A DNA stretch of 40,208 nucleotides from an uncultured Rivibacter sp. (GCA_946480925.1 CAMLLU010000052.1:1-40208); one strand, 5' to 3'. Positions 24,414 through 34,291 are shown, counted from the first letter of the stretch. The notes: generated by a model not told the origin, from the letters alone. A program made the numbers and translations.

Positions 24414-25778
24414 ATGAACACGAGACGCTCCATCGCGATGACGGCGGCCGTGCTCGCCGCCGTGGGCTGCGGCGAATCAGCCAAGCTGCCCGACAGCGCC
24501 GGCATCGGCCCCGAGCCCACGTTGCCTCGGCCGAACAAGACCCTCATTCCCACCGTGGACATCGCGCCCGCGAAAGGCTGGCCGGCCAATGCCAAGCCCC
24601 AGCCGGCCGAAGGCCTGGCCGTGGCACCCTTCGCCACCGGGCTGCAGCACCCGCGCTGGCTGCACGTGCTGCCCAATGGCGACGTGCTGGTGGCCGAGTC
24701 GAATGCGCCGCCCAAACCGGAAGGCACCGAAGGCGGCATCAAGAGCTGGGTCATGAAGAAGGCGATGACCAAGGCCGGTGCCGGCGTGCCCAGCCCCAAC
24801 CGCATCACGCTGCTGCGCGATGCCGACGGCGATGGCACGGCCGAGGTGAAGAGCATCTTCCTCGAGAACCTGTTCTCGCCGTTCGGCATGGCGCTTGTGG
24901 GCAACGAGCTCTACGTGGCCAACGCCGACGCGGTGATGCGCTTCCCGTACACGCAGGGCGCCACGCGCATCGACACCGCGGGCACCAAGGTGACTGACCT
25001 GCCCGCGGGCCTGAACCACCACTGGACCAAGAACCTCGTCGCCAGCCGCGACGGCAGCAAGCTCTACGCCACCGTGGGCAGCAACAGCAACGTCGGCGAA
25101 AACGGCATGGACATCGAGGAAGGCCGTGCCGCCATCTGGGAGGTGGACCCGAAGGCCAACACCAAGCGCCTGTTCGCCACCGGCCTGCGCAACCCCAACG
25201 GCCTGGCGTGGGAGCCGTCCACCGGCGTGCTGTGGACGGTGGTGAACGAGCGCGACGAGATCGGCAGCGACCTGGTGCCCGACTACCTGACCTCCGTGCG
25301 CGACGGTGCCTTCTACGGCTGGCCCTACAGCTACTACGGGCCGCACGTGGACGAACGCGTGAAGCCGCCGCGCCCCGACCTGGTGGCCAAGGCGGTGAAG
25401 CCCGACTACGCGCTGGGCTCGCACGTCGCGCCGCTGGGGCTCACCACCTCCGAAGGCGCTGCGCTGCCGCCGCGCTTTGCGGGCGGCATGTTCATCGGCG
25501 AGCACGGCTCGTGGAACCGCAAGCCGCTGAGCGGCTACAAGGTGGTGTTCGTGCCCTTCGCCAACGGCCGGCCCAACGGCCAGCCGGTGGACGTGCTGAC
25601 CGGCTTCCTGAGCGAAGGGGGCGACGCCTACGGTCGCCCGGTGGGCGTGGCGGTGGACAAGCGCGGCGGTCTGCTGGTGGCCGACGACGTGGGCAACACG
25701 GTGTGGCGCGTCACCTCTGCTTCACCCGCCACAGCGGCCACGACGGCGGCCCCCGCGGCTTCTGCGCCTGCACGCTGA
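24414..25778 (+). CDS. PQQ-dependent sugar (sorbosone-type) dehydrogenase
   Basis: A 454-residue exported beta-propeller protein of the soluble glucose/sorbosone dehydrogenase family, which oxidises aldoses or related aldehydes using pyrroloquinoline quinone. It begins with a signal sequence ending AAVGCGES, possibly a lipoprotein. Family stretches are [33 protein letters not shown] and [17 protein letters not shown]. The start at 24414 follows AAGGGAA. It lies directly downstream of the dihaem cytochrome, its likely electron acceptor. No PQQ biosynthesis gene is in the window. The substrate is not decidable; the hydrophobic Ala/Pro-rich tail is non-conserved. Confidence 0.88.
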   Translation: MNTRRSIAMTAAVLAAVGCGESAKLPDSAGIGPEPTLPRPNKTLIPTVDIAPAKGWPANAKPQPAEGLAVAPFATGLQHPRWLHVLPNGDVLVAESNAPPKPEGTEGGIKSWVMKKAMTKAGAGVPSPNRITLLRDADGDGTAEVKSIFLENLFSPFGMALVGNELYVANADAVMRFPYTQGATRIDTAGTKVTDLPAGLNHHWTKNLVASRDGSKLYATVGSNSNVGENGMDIEEGRAAIWEVDPKANTKRLFATGLRNPNGLAWEPSTGVLWTVVNERDEIGSDLVPDYLTSVRDGAFYGWPYSYYGPHVDERVKPPRPDLVAKAVKPDYALGSHVAPLGLTTSEGAALPPRFAGGMFIGEHGSWNRKPLSGYKVVFVPFANGRPNGQPVDVLTGFLSEGGDAYGRPVGVAVDKRGGLLVADDVGNTVWRVTSASPATAATTAAPAASAPAR

Positions 25779-25805
25779 TGCCGCAGCGGGCTCACCGGTC
25801 GTCGC

Positions 25806-27227
<1,422 letters not shown>

Positions 27228-27274
27228 CGCGCGATTATCAGCAGTGCACCAGCGGTGGCGGCTATGCTCGCCGC

Positions 27275-27520
27275 ATGAACTTCATCGACTTCGAACTGCG
27301 CGGCGAATACATCCCGCTCGACGCCCTGCTCAAGGCCACGGGCCTGGCTGAAAACGGTGGTGCCGCAAAAGCCATGGTGGCCGAAGGCAAGGTGCAGGTG
27401 AACGGCCAGCAGGAGCTGCGCAAGACCTGCAAGGTGCGTGCGACCCAGGTGGTCAGCGTGGCCGGCACGCGCATCCGCGTGGTGGCCGGCAGCGCCGGGT
27501 CAGACTCCGCTGGAAATTGA
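27275..27520 (+). CDS. S4-domain RNA-binding protein (YbcJ-like)
   Basis: An 81-residue protein consisting of one S4 RNA-binding domain. It shows the helix-loop pattern EYIPLDALLKATGLAENGG followed by KAMVAEGKVQVNG, which closely matches small S4 proteins such as E. coli YbcJ, probably linked to ribosome function. The C-terminal SAGSDSAGN is not conserved. It shares a short 47-bp promoter region with dbpA, another ribosome-related gene, and this pairing supports an RNA-related job. Confidence 0.88.
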   Translation: MNFIDFELRGEYIPLDALLKATGLAENGGAAKAMVAEGKVQVNGQQELRKTCKVRATQVVSVAGTRIRVVAGSAGSDSAGN

Positions 27521-27581
27521 ACCGGGCGGCCCCAAGTCCCTCCAATGGCTTCGGGCCTTCCCGATTGAACTGGAGACGCAC

Positions 27582-28532
27582 TTGAAAACCTTCCTCCTCG
27601 CGCTTTCGCTGGCTCTCGCGGGCGCGACGCTCACCATGACGCCTCTTGACGCAGACGCGCAGCGCCTGGGCAGGGGCAAGGCTGCCGGCATGCAACGGCA
27701 GGTCACGCCCACCAAGCCAGCCGACAAGCAACCGGATGCACCGGCACAGCAACAACAGCAAGCCCAGCAGCCGGGCGGCACCACGGCGGCAACGGCCGGT
27801 GCCGCGCCCGCCGCTGCCGGAGCGGCAGCCAATGCCGGCAAGCGCTCGTGGCTGGGCCCCGTCGCCGGCATTGCCGCGGGCCTGGGCATCGCCGCGCTGC
27901 TGAGCCACTTCGGCCTCGGCGCCGGGTTCGCCAACTTCGTGACCATGCTGTTGCTGGCCATCGTCGCGTTCATTGCGGTACGTTGGTTGCTGCGCAGGTT
28001 CGCAGGCGGCAGCGCCGGCAGCTCACGCGTGCAATACGCCGGGGTGCCCCAGGCTGCGACAGCCAGCAGCACAGCGCCTTACCAGCCACCGATGCCCGCA
28101 CCACAGGCCAGCATGCCGCTGCAGCGTACCGGCAATGACACGGCCTCTGCGGTCAGCGTGCCGGCCGGCTTCGACGCCAAGGAGTTCGAGCGCATCGCCA
28201 AGATGATCTTCATTCGCCTGCAGGCCGCCAACGACGCCGGCGAAGTGGACGACCTGCGCAAGTTCACCACGCCCGAACTCTTTGCCTCGCTGCGGCTCGA
28301 CCTGCAGGAGCGCGGCGCCAGGCCGCAGCAGACCGACGTGGTGCAGCTCGATGCGCAGTTGGTCAACACCGCGCAAGAAGGCGACCAGTGGATCGCGAGC
28401 GTGCGCTTCAGCGGGCTGATCCGTGAGCAGGCGGATTCGGGCGCTGCGCCTCTCGACGAGCTGTGGCACCTGGTCAAGCCGGTGAACGGCAGCCGCGAAT
28501 GGGCGATCGCCGGCATCACGCCGGTGCAGTGA
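27582..28532 (+). CDS. Tim44-like domain membrane protein
   Basis: A 316-residue protein. A signal-like N-terminus is followed by a Gln/Ala/Pro-rich low-complexity stretch (about 45-85), two hydrophobic helices (SWLGPVAGIAAGLGIAALL and FVTMLLLAIVAFIAVRWLL, about 86-135), another flexible linker and a C-terminal Tim44-like domain (GFDAKEFERIAKMIFIRLQ to the end) of the NTF2 fold. Bacterial homologues are membrane proteins of unclear role. The start is read as TTG at 27582 because GGAG lies 8-11 bases upstream and the hydrophobic signal begins there; the longer open frame has no better start. A strong terminator follows. Confidence 0.85.
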   Translation: MKTFLLALSLALAGATLTMTPLDADAQRLGRGKAAGMQRQVTPTKPADKQPDAPAQQQQQAQQPGGTTAATAGAAPAAAGAAANAGKRSWLGPVAGIAAGLGIAALLSHFGLGAGFANFVTMLLLAIVAFIAVRWLLRRFAGGSAGSSRVQYAGVPQAATASSTAPYQPPMPAPQASMPLQRTGNDTASAVSVPAGFDAKEFERIAKMIFIRLQAANDAGEVDDLRKFTTPELFASLRLDLQERGARPQQTDVVQLDAQLVNTAQEGDQWIASVRFSGLIREQADSGAAPLDELWHLVKPVNGSREWAIAGITPVQ

Positions 28533-28578
28533 GCCGCAGCTCGCGCGAGCCGCTCAACGCTCAAGCCAGCGAACACAA

Positions 28579-28608
28579 CGACAACGGCGGCTTCGGCCGC
28601 CGTTGTCG
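28579..28608 (+). terminator. Strong hairpin terminator after the Tim44-like gene
   Basis: CGACAACGGCGGC and GCCGCCGTTGTCG pair perfectly over 13 bp around a TTCG tetraloop, 47 bases beyond the Tim44-like stop. The following CTTCCGTCGATT is only modestly T-rich, as is common in GC-rich genomes. Confidence 0.8.
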
Positions 28609-28697
28609 CTTCCGTCGATTGACTTCGCCGCGTGCGCGGCACAACATCGCGCACGCACGGCAACTGCGACTCTCACCACAACAACCGGAGCAACACC

Positions 28698-28844
28698 ATG
28701 GCTCAACGAGAACAGCACGGCAACAAGGAATCGAAAAAGCCCAAGCAAGACAAGAAGGGCGGCAAGCCGGTGTCGCCCCTGGCAGCAACGCACTCCATCA
28801 TCACCGTGATTCCTGACAAGGGCAAGAAGAAGAACAAGGCCTGA
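28698..28844 (+). CDS. Small lysine-rich protein, 48 aa
   Basis: A 48-residue, highly basic protein (MAQREQHGNKESKKPKQDKK at the start, GKKKNKA at the end). A good ribosome site (CCGGAG) lies nine bases before the ATG. Similar short Lys-rich proteins occur in related bacteria, without known function. The composition could suit nucleic-acid binding or a disordered ribosome-associated peptide, but nothing in the sequence decides this. The cupin gene begins 19 bases after its stop, so they may be co-transcribed. Confidence 0.65.
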   Translation: MAQREQHGNKESKKPKQDKKGGKPVSPLAATHSIITVIPDKGKKKNKA

Positions 28845-28863
28845 GCGGCACGGAGCCCACGCG

Positions 28864-29331
28864 ATGAGCACGCCCGGCGACACGAAGTGGAAGCACGACG
28901 GTGTGCGCGTCGTACCGGCCGGCCAGCTCGACCCCAACACGGCGCAAACGCCGGGCATGGACCGCAAGGCGGCCATCAACTTCGCGCGCGTCGGCGCGCA
29001 GAAGCTGTGGGCCGGCACCGTGCACATCCACCCCAACGCCAAGACGGGCGCTCACCACCATGGCCCGCTCGAAAGCGTGATCTACGTGGTGAAGGGCCGC
29101 GCCCGCATGCGCTGGGGCGAGCAGCTCGAGTTCACCGCCGAAGCCAGCCCCGGCGACTTCATCTACGTGCCGCCTTTCGTGCCGCACCAGGAGATCAACG
29201 CCAGCCCCACCGAAACGCTCGAGTGCGTGCTCGTGCGCAGCGACGGCGAGGCCGTGGCCATCAACCTCGACATCGAGCCGGCCGAGAAGCCGGAAACGGT
29301 GCTGTGGGTCGATCCGATCCATCGCGGTTGA
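28864..29331 (+). CDS. Cupin domain protein
   Basis: A 155-residue single cupin barrel. Motif 1 is PNAKTGAHHHGPLESVIYVV with three adjacent histidines and a glutamate suited to bind a metal; motif 2 is PGDFIYVPPFVPHQEIN with the fourth histidine. Members include dioxygenases, isomerases and sensors, so the reaction is open. No signal peptide, so it is cytosolic. It follows the small Lys-rich gene closely. The 120 bases after it show no clear terminator. Confidence 0.85.
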   Translation: MSTPGDTKWKHDGVRVVPAGQLDPNTAQTPGMDRKAAINFARVGAQKLWAGTVHIHPNAKTGAHHHGPLESVIYVVKGRARMRWGEQLEFTAEASPGDFIYVPPFVPHQEINASPTETLECVLVRSDGEAVAINLDIEPAEKPETVLWVDPIHRG

Positions 29332-29451
29332 TCGATAGTTTCTGACGCTTCGTTTCTTCGTCTTTACCTGCTGGAAACCTCGCGTAGGTCAACAGCGGCG
29401 CGCGGCGGCTCGTTGGCAGAGCAGGCCATTCAAGGCCGATGGAGAACAACG

Positions 29452-29640
29452 ATGCGACGTTTCGTCAACTGCCGCAGCCTGGCTGTGGTCGGCCTGCTGC
29501 TCACCACCCAGTTGCTGACCGCTTGCGTGGTCGTCCCCGCCCCTTACTACCGCCCTCGCGGCGCGGTGATCGTGCAGCCGGGCTATGGCCCGCCGCCCCC
29601 GTACTACCGTGGCTGTGACGGTTACTCCTGCCGACGCTGA
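29452..29640 (+). CDS. Small Tyr/Pro-rich lipoprotein
   Basis: A 62-residue predicted lipoprotein. The signal peptide ends in LLTAC (lipobox, Cys25), and the mature part is rich in Pro, Tyr and Gly (PAPYYRPRGAVIVQPGYG, PPPPYYRG) with two further cysteines near the end (GCDGYSCRR). Such short YXRP-type lipoproteins are common in betaproteobacteria and have no assigned role. Ribosome site GGAGAA is seven bases before the ATG. A 9-bp-stem hairpin follows the stop. Confidence 0.75.
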   Translation: MRRFVNCRSLAVVGLLLTTQLLTACVVVPAPYYRPRGAVIVQPGYGPPPPYYRGCDGYSCRR

Positions 29641-29662
29641 CCACACCCTGCATGCGGTGCAC

Positions 29663-29692
29663 GGCGAAGGCAGAATGACCGCCGCCTTCGCC
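29663..29692 (+). terminator. Hairpin between the small lipoprotein and phosphatase genes
   Basis: GGCGAAGGC pairs with GCCTTCGCC (9 bp, 12-base loop). It ends only 7 bases before the next ATG, so it could terminate the lipoprotein message or hide the ribosome site of the phosphatase gene. Confidence 0.5.
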
Positions 29693-29699
29693 TGCCGCC

Positions 29700-30176
29700 A
29701 TGCCCTTCCGCCCCGTTGAACTGCCGCCCGAAACACCTGGCCGCTTGTGGCTCGCTTCGATGCCGGGCCGCTTCGAGAGCTGGGCCGACTTCCTGGCCGA
29801 GGCCCGCGCGGCCAGGCTCTCGCTGGTGCTGTGCCTCACGCCGATCGACGAAGTGGCCAGCGGCGCACCGGCCTATCACCGCGCCATCACCCAAGGCCAG
29901 CTGCCCTTTGCCTGGCACAACCTGCCGATGCGCAACTACGGCCTGCCGCTCAACCAAGGCGGCTTTCGCGCCGGCATAGAACGCGTGAGCAGTACGTTGT
30001 CGACGGGTGACTCCGTCCTGCTGCACTGCGCCGCCGGCATGGGCCGCACCGGCACCGCGGCGGCCTGCGTGCTCAAGCACCTGGGCCTACCGGCCGACGA
30101 AGCGCTGCAACGCATCCGCGATGCGGGCTCCAACCCTGAGAACGCACTGCAGTCGGGGCTGGTGAACTGGTTCTAG
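29700..30176 (+). CDS. Protein-tyrosine/dual-specificity phosphatase-like protein
   Basis: A 158-residue protein of the cysteine-phosphatase superfamily. The P-loop HCAAGMGRTGTAAAC contains the nucleophile Cys110 and phosphate-binding Arg116 (HCx5R), and an upstream CLTPIDEVASGAP segment may supply the general acid Asp. It probably dephosphorylates Tyr or Ser/Thr residues, or another phosphoester, in the cytosol. No signal peptide. Its TAG stop codon (30174-30176) lies inside the left arm of structured repeat copy 3, so the element supplies the end of the gene. Confidence 0.85.
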   Translation: MPFRPVELPPETPGRLWLASMPGRFESWADFLAEARAARLSLVLCLTPIDEVASGAPAYHRAITQGQLPFAWHNLPMRNYGLPLNQGGFRAGIERVSSTLSTGDSVLLHCAAGMGRTGTAAACVLKHLGLPADEALQRIRDAGSNPENALQSGLVNWF

Positions 30177-30363
30177 TGTGGTGTCCCGCAAGTTCGCGGA
30201 AGAAGTTCAGGCGAGAAACGCCCGCATGCGTCGTTGCAGTGCTCGCCGGGTGACCCCACCCGGCTGCGCGCTGCGCCTAGCCTGCAGGCGTTTTCGCCAG
30301 AACTTCGCTGTGCCACGGCTGCGCTCACCACTTGCTCCACAAACTTGCGGGACACCACACTAG
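30173..30363. repeat. Structured inverted-repeat element, copy 3
   Basis: Outer arms 30173-30199 and 30337-30363 are complementary at 25 of 27 positions (the first 22 perfectly), with CTAG at both ends. An inner pair joins GAAGTTCAGGCGAG (30203-30216) with CGCCAGAACTTC (30295-30306). The conserved core 30216-30246 leads to a central hairpin GCCGGGT/ACCCGGC, then TGCGCGCTGCGCC and GGCGTTTTCGCC. The left arm contains the stop codon of the phosphatase gene. It carries no ORF. This is the longest and most regular of the three copies. Confidence 0.88.
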
Positions 30364-30462
30364 CCGTTCTCGGAAAAAGCAATCCCGAAGTAGGCTGCAC
30401 TGCGCGCGGAACCTTTGCCGCCCGCGGCAGTCCCGTCTGTCTCGACCTTCGAAAGGCCCACC

Positions 30463-31122
30463 ATGCAGATGTCGGCCCCCAACGCGCGAGCCACACGCCG
30501 CCATGCGCTGCGGCAAGGAGCCGGCGCCACGGCGCTGATCGCACTCCCTGCCTTGTGGCTGGGGCCACGGGCGCAGCAACCGGCGGGGGAGCGGCGCCTC
30601 ACGCCTTCGCAGACCGAAGGGCCCTTCTACCCCATGCGCCTGCCTGAAGACCATGACGGCGACCTGCTGCAACGCGGCGCGCGCCAGTACAGGCAGGGCC
30701 AGCCCACCTGGCTCGAAGGCCAGGTCACCGATCTCGCCGGCCAGCCCGTGCGCGGGGCTGCCGTCGAGATCTGGCAATGCGACCACAACGGCCACTACCA
30801 CCACCCCGACGATGGCAACCAGGCCGACCCGAACTTCCAGGGATTCGGCCGCGTGGCCGTCGATGCACAGGGCCGCTACCGCTTCCGCACGCTGCGGCCG
30901 GTCACCTACGGCGGGCGGGCGCCGCACATCCACCTGAAGGTGAAGCTGGACCGGCGCGAGCTGCTCACCACGCAGGTGTACGTGCAAGGCGAGCCGCGCA
31001 ACGAACGTGACACGCTGTGGCGCTCGTTGCGCGACGAAGCCGACCGCGCCGCGCTGACGGTGCCCTTCAAGCCCGTGAGCGACGGGCTGCTGGCGCGGTT
31101 CCCGATCGTCGTGTCAGCCTGA
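30463..31122 (+). CDS. Intradiol ring-cleavage dioxygenase, Tat-exported
   Basis: A 219-residue protein related to protocatechuate 3,4-dioxygenase subunits, non-haem Fe(III) enzymes that split catechols between the hydroxyls. TRRHALRQ followed by a hydrophobic stretch (about 12-35) resembles a twin-arginine signal. The mature domain begins TPSQTEGPFYP; probable iron ligands are Tyr in NGHYHHP, Tyr in RPVTYGG and the two His of PHIHLKV. Exported members are often uncharacterised and act alone, without the catabolic cluster, as here. The ATG at 30463 is preferred over the upstream alternative because it keeps the signal peptide compact. Confidence 0.87.
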   Translation: MQMSAPNARATRRHALRQGAGATALIALPALWLGPRAQQPAGERRLTPSQTEGPFYPMRLPEDHDGDLLQRGARQYRQGQPTWLEGQVTDLAGQPVRGAAVEIWQCDHNGHYHHPDDGNQADPNFQGFGRVAVDAQGRYRFRTLRPVTYGGRAPHIHLKVKLDRRELLTTQVYVQGEPRNERDTLWRSLRDEADRAALTVPFKPVSDGLLARFPIVVSA

Positions 31123-31257
31123 ACGGCTACAGGCCATACCGCCCGATGTGACGAAAGTCGGCGGCCCATCACCGGACTGAGGGGATGGCGCAACAAGGCA
31201 TTGCCGCTATCCTGCGCCGCCTCCGCGCTCACCGAGGCGCGCTTCAGGAACGCTCCC

Positions 31258-32001
31258 ATGCAGCCAAACGAAGGCCCCCCCACCGCAGCGCCGCCCATCG
31301 CTGACCAGGCCCGCTACTGGGACGAATGGAACGCCGCGGCGCGGGAAGACCGGGCGCTGAATGCCGCTTCCACGCGGCAGGCAGATGCCGTCGAAGCCCT
31401 GGTGGCCGAGTTCGGCCGCAGCGATCTTTCGATCATCGACGTGGGCTGCGGCACCGGCTGGTTGTGCGAGCAGCTGTCGCGCTACGGCAGCGTGACGGGC
31501 ACCGACATGACCCAGAGCGTGCTCGAACGCGCACGCCAGCGCTGGCCCCAGGCCCGCTTCGTTTGCGGCGACATCTTCGACCTCGAGCTTCCACAGGCCA
31601 GCTTCGACGTCGTCGTGTCGCTCGAGGTGCTTTCGCACGTGGCCGATCAACCCGCATTCATCGCGCGCCTGGCAAGCCTGCTCAAGCCCGGCGGCCGGCT
31701 GGTGCTGGCCACGCAGAACCGGCCCATCTACGAACGCTGGCGCGCCGTTGCCGCCCCGCACCCGGCCCAGGTGCGGCACTGGGTCAACGCAAAGGAACTG
31801 CGCGCGCTGATGGCGCCGCACCTGCACGACGTGCAGATCACTTCGCTGTGCCCGGTGGGTGACCGCGGCTTCCTGCGCATCGTGAACTCGCCCAAGCTCA
31901 ACGACGTGCTGGGCCGTGTGGTGTCCCCTTCCCGCATCGAGCGCTTCAAGGAACACATGCTGCTCGGCAACACGCTGCTCAGCTGGGGTACCAGGCCTTA
32001 G
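31258..32001 (+). CDS. Class I SAM-dependent methyltransferase (UbiG-like fold)
   Basis: A 247-residue methyltransferase. Motif I is IIDVGCGTGWLCEQL (around residue 60), followed by TGTDMTQSVLERAR (acidic residue for SAM ribose), FDVVVSLEVLSHV (motif IV region) and LLKPGGRLVLATQN (motif VI). It resembles UbiG/COQ3-like enzymes, but the substrate cannot be told. The ATG at 31258 is chosen over 31201 because the extra N-terminus is not conserved. The RluA-type gene starts 29 bases later, so the two may be co-transcribed. Confidence 0.85.
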   Translation: MQPNEGPPTAAPPIADQARYWDEWNAAAREDRALNAASTRQADAVEALVAEFGRSDLSIIDVGCGTGWLCEQLSRYGSVTGTDMTQSVLERARQRWPQARFVCGDIFDLELPQASFDVVVSLEVLSHVADQPAFIARLASLLKPGGRLVLATQNRPIYERWRAVAAPHPAQVRHWVNAKELRALMAPHLHDVQITSLCPVGDRGFLRIVNSPKLNDVLGRVVSPSRIERFKEHMLLGNTLLSWGTRP

Positions 32002-32030
32002 CGTGAACGCCCCGGTGCGATCATCGACCG

Positions 32031-32663
32031 ATGACCGCACCCGAGATCGTCTTTGCCGATGACGCGTTGATCGTCGCGAACAAGCCCGCGGGCCTGTTGG
32101 CCGTGCCGGGTCGCGGCGAAGACAAGCAGGACTGCCTGGCCGCACGCGTGCAGGCGCTGTATGCGGACGCGCTGATCGTGCACCGCCTCGACATGGCCAC
32201 CTCGGGCCTGCTGGTGCTGGCGCGCGGCGCGCAGGCGCATCGCTCGCTCAGCATCGCATTCGCCCAGCGTCGCGTGCACAAGCGCTACGTCGCCGTGGTG
32301 GCCGGTTTGGTGGAGGCCGCCGAAGGCCGCATCGACATGCCCTTGATCTGCGACTGGCCGAACCGCCCGCGCCAGAAGGTCGACCACGCCATCGGCAAGC
32401 CTTCGCTCACGCTGTACCGCGTGCTGCAGAAGGACCGCCAGCAGCACACCACGCGCGTCGAGCTGGAGCCGGTGACCGGCCGCTCGCACCAGCTGCGCGT
32501 GCACCTGGCCGAGCTCGGCCATGCCATCGTCGGCGATGCGCTGTACGCCAGTGCCGAGGTGCAGGCGATGGCGCCTCGGCTGCTGCTGCACGCTTCGCTG
32601 CTGGAGCTGCCGCATCCTGCGAGCGGCGAATCGATGCGCTTCGAAAGCCCTGCTCCCTTCTGA
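32031..32663 (+). CDS. rluA: RluA-family pseudouridine synthase
   Basis: A 210-residue enzyme that converts specific uridines in rRNA or tRNA to pseudouridine. The catalytic aspartate is Asp54 in HRLDMATSGLLVLA, NKPAGLLAVPG is the family's N-terminal motif and TGRSHQLRVHLAELGH the C-terminal RNA-site motif. Lacking an S4 domain and having this length, it is closest to RluA itself (23S U746 and tRNA U32), though the target is inferred. Confidence 0.85.
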   Translation: MTAPEIVFADDALIVANKPAGLLAVPGRGEDKQDCLAARVQALYADALIVHRLDMATSGLLVLARGAQAHRSLSIAFAQRRVHKRYVAVVAGLVEAAEGRIDMPLICDWPNRPRQKVDHAIGKPSLTLYRVLQKDRQQHTTRVELEPVTGRSHQLRVHLAELGHAIVGDALYASAEVQAMAPRLLLHASLLELPHPASGESMRFESPAPF

Positions 32664-32718
32664 CGTATGGGCTTGGGCGCTGTGCCTACACTGCGCGCTC
32701 ACTTTGCCCGTCACGGCC

Positions 32719-33348
32719 ATGCGCGCTCCCGTCGACCTGCCCAAGTCCTACCGCCTCCTCAACCACGGCCCCACGGTGCTGGTGAGCGCCGCCCACGGCG
32801 GCCGCCGCAACGTGATGGCCGCCGCCTGGAACATGGCGCTGGACTTCAACCCGGCCAAGGTGGCGGTGGTGATCGACAAGAACACCTACACGCGAGAGCT
32901 GGTCGAGGCCTCGGGCAGCTTTGCGATCAACGTGCCCTGCCGTGCATTGGCCGCGGCCACGCTGGCGGTGGGCCAGCATTCGGGGCGCGAGTTGATCTCG
33001 CTGCGTGACGGCGGCAGCGACAAGTTCACACACTTTGGGCTCGCCACCTTCGCGGCCAGCCGCATCGAGGCGCCCTTGCTCGAAGGCTGCGTGGCCTGGC
33101 TCGAATGCAAGCTCGTTCCCGAGCCGCACAACCAGCGGCGCCATGACCTCTTCATCGGCGAGGTGGTGGCCGCGCAGGCCGACACCCGCGTGTTCGCCAA
33201 CGGCCACTGGCAATACGGCCCCGGCACCGACCCGGCGCTGCACACCCTGCACTACGTGGCCGGCGGCCACTTCTTCGCGATCGGCGATGCGTTCGAGACC
33301 ACCGCGCTGGAGCCCGCGGCGCCCTCGCAACCGGAAGACGAAACATGA
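32719..33348 (+). CDS. Flavin reductase-like domain protein
   Basis: A 209-residue protein of the flavin reductase-like (DIM6/NTAB) family, an FMN-binding split barrel. Matching segments are GPTVLVSAAHGGRRNVMAAA, FNPAKVAVVIDKNTYT and FAINVPC, then the C-terminal VAGGHFFAIGDAF. Members reduce flavin with NAD(P)H or bind FMN for a partner oxygenase, but none is seen nearby. The SDR gene starts within its last codons (ATGA overlap at 33345), so the two redox proteins are translationally coupled. Confidence 0.85.
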   Translation: MRAPVDLPKSYRLLNHGPTVLVSAAHGGRRNVMAAAWNMALDFNPAKVAVVIDKNTYTRELVEASGSFAINVPCRALAAATLAVGQHSGRELISLRDGGSDKFTHFGLATFAASRIEAPLLEGCVAWLECKLVPEPHNQRRHDLFIGEVVAAQADTRVFANGHWQYGPGTDPALHTLHYVAGGHFFAIGDAFETTALEPAAPSQPEDET

Positions 33349-34121
33349 CGATGCGACATCTCTACATCGTGACCGGCGCCTCGCGCGGCATGGGCCTGGC
33401 CATCGCGCAGCAGCTGCTTGCGCCGCAGCATGTGCTGCTGTGCCTCGCACGACGCACCAACGATTCACTGGCCGAAGCCGCACGCACGGCCCAGGCGTCG
33501 TGCGAGCAATGGGCGCAGGACCTGGCTTCGCCCATTGAAGCCGCCGCACGCCTCGAAACGTGGCTGCATGCGCAAGATGCACGCGCGCAAACGGCCAGCG
33601 GCTTGGCCAGCGCCACGCTCATCAACAACGCCGGTGTCGTCTCGTCGCCCGGGCCCTTGGCCGACTCGGCCGCGGCGGACCTGTCGAACGCGCTGCACGT
33701 GGGTCTCGAGGCACCGCTGCTGCTCACCGCCGCCTTCCTGCGCGCCACCGCATCATGGAGCTCAACGCGGCGCGTGCTCAACATCTCGTCGGGGCTGGGC
33801 CGCCGTGCAATGGCTGGCAGCGCCGCCTATTGCGCCGCCAAGGCCGGCATGGACCACTACTCGCGCGCCGTGGCGCTGGAAGAAGCGCAACGCTCCAACG
33901 GCGCGCGCATCGTGTCGCTGGCGCCAGGCGTCATCGACACCGACATGCAGACCCAATTGCGCAGTGCCGACGCCGCGCACTTCCCCGAGCGCGAGCGTTT
34001 CGTGCAACTGCAGCAGCAAGGCCAGCTCAGCACGCCGGCCGAGGCCGCTGCCAATGTGCTGGCCTACCTGGCCCGGCCCGACTTCGGCAGCAACCCGGTG
34101 GCCGACGTGCGGGACGCCTGA
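33345..34121 (+). CDS. Short-chain dehydrogenase/reductase (sepiapterin reductase-like)
   Basis: A 258-residue NAD(P)-dependent oxidoreductase. The Rossmann motif is TGASRGMG (10-17), NNAG is present (LINNAGVVSSPGPL), and the catalytic set is Ser in NISSGLG, Tyr162 and Lys166 (YCAAK). The arrangement resembles yeast/bacterial sepiapterin reductase-like SDRs (YueD/benzil reductase type), with substrate unknown. It overlaps the flavin reductase gene by four bases. The stop codon lies in a 9-base tandem repeat (GCCTGAGAA three times), which repeats the stop in frame. Confidence 0.88.
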   Translation: MTMRHLYIVTGASRGMGLAIAQQLLAPQHVLLCLARRTNDSLAEAARTAQASCEQWAQDLASPIEAAARLETWLHAQDARAQTASGLASATLINNAGVVSSPGPLADSAAADLSNALHVGLEAPLLLTAAFLRATASWSSTRRVLNISSGLGRRAMAGSAAYCAAKAGMDHYSRAVALEEAQRSNGARIVSLAPGVIDTDMQTQLRSADAAHFPERERFVQLQQQGQLSTPAEAAANVLAYLARPDFGSNPVADVRDA

Positions 34122-34142
34122 GAAGCCTGAGAAGCCTGAGAA
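34116..34142 (+). repeat. Three tandem copies of GCCTGAGAA at the SDR stop
   Basis: Three identical 9-base units follow one another. Each holds TGA in the SDR frame, so the gene ends at the first, and the others are back-up stops. It is a simple slipped-strand repeat. Confidence 0.85.
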
Positions 34143-34291
34143 GAAACGCAGCGTCACAACTGTGGCCGGCTCGTCGGCCTGAGCCGACAGAAAGCGCCGC
34201 ACGAGGCCGATACAGCACGGCCGCCCTGGAGCCTAGGGTTGAAGTGAGCCACGAATGTCTCTGGCTCGAAACCATTCGACTGGAGAGACTC

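Noticed and set aside
30173..30363. Insertion sequence or transposase gene within the repeat
   Set aside because: The element has no coding capacity beyond short shadow frames and no transposase motif; no flanking target duplication could be recognised.
34116..34142. Three direct repeats as a possible CRISPR or attachment site
   Set aside because: Units are 9 bases, with no spacers and no integrase or cas gene; it is a slipped-strand tandem repeat.
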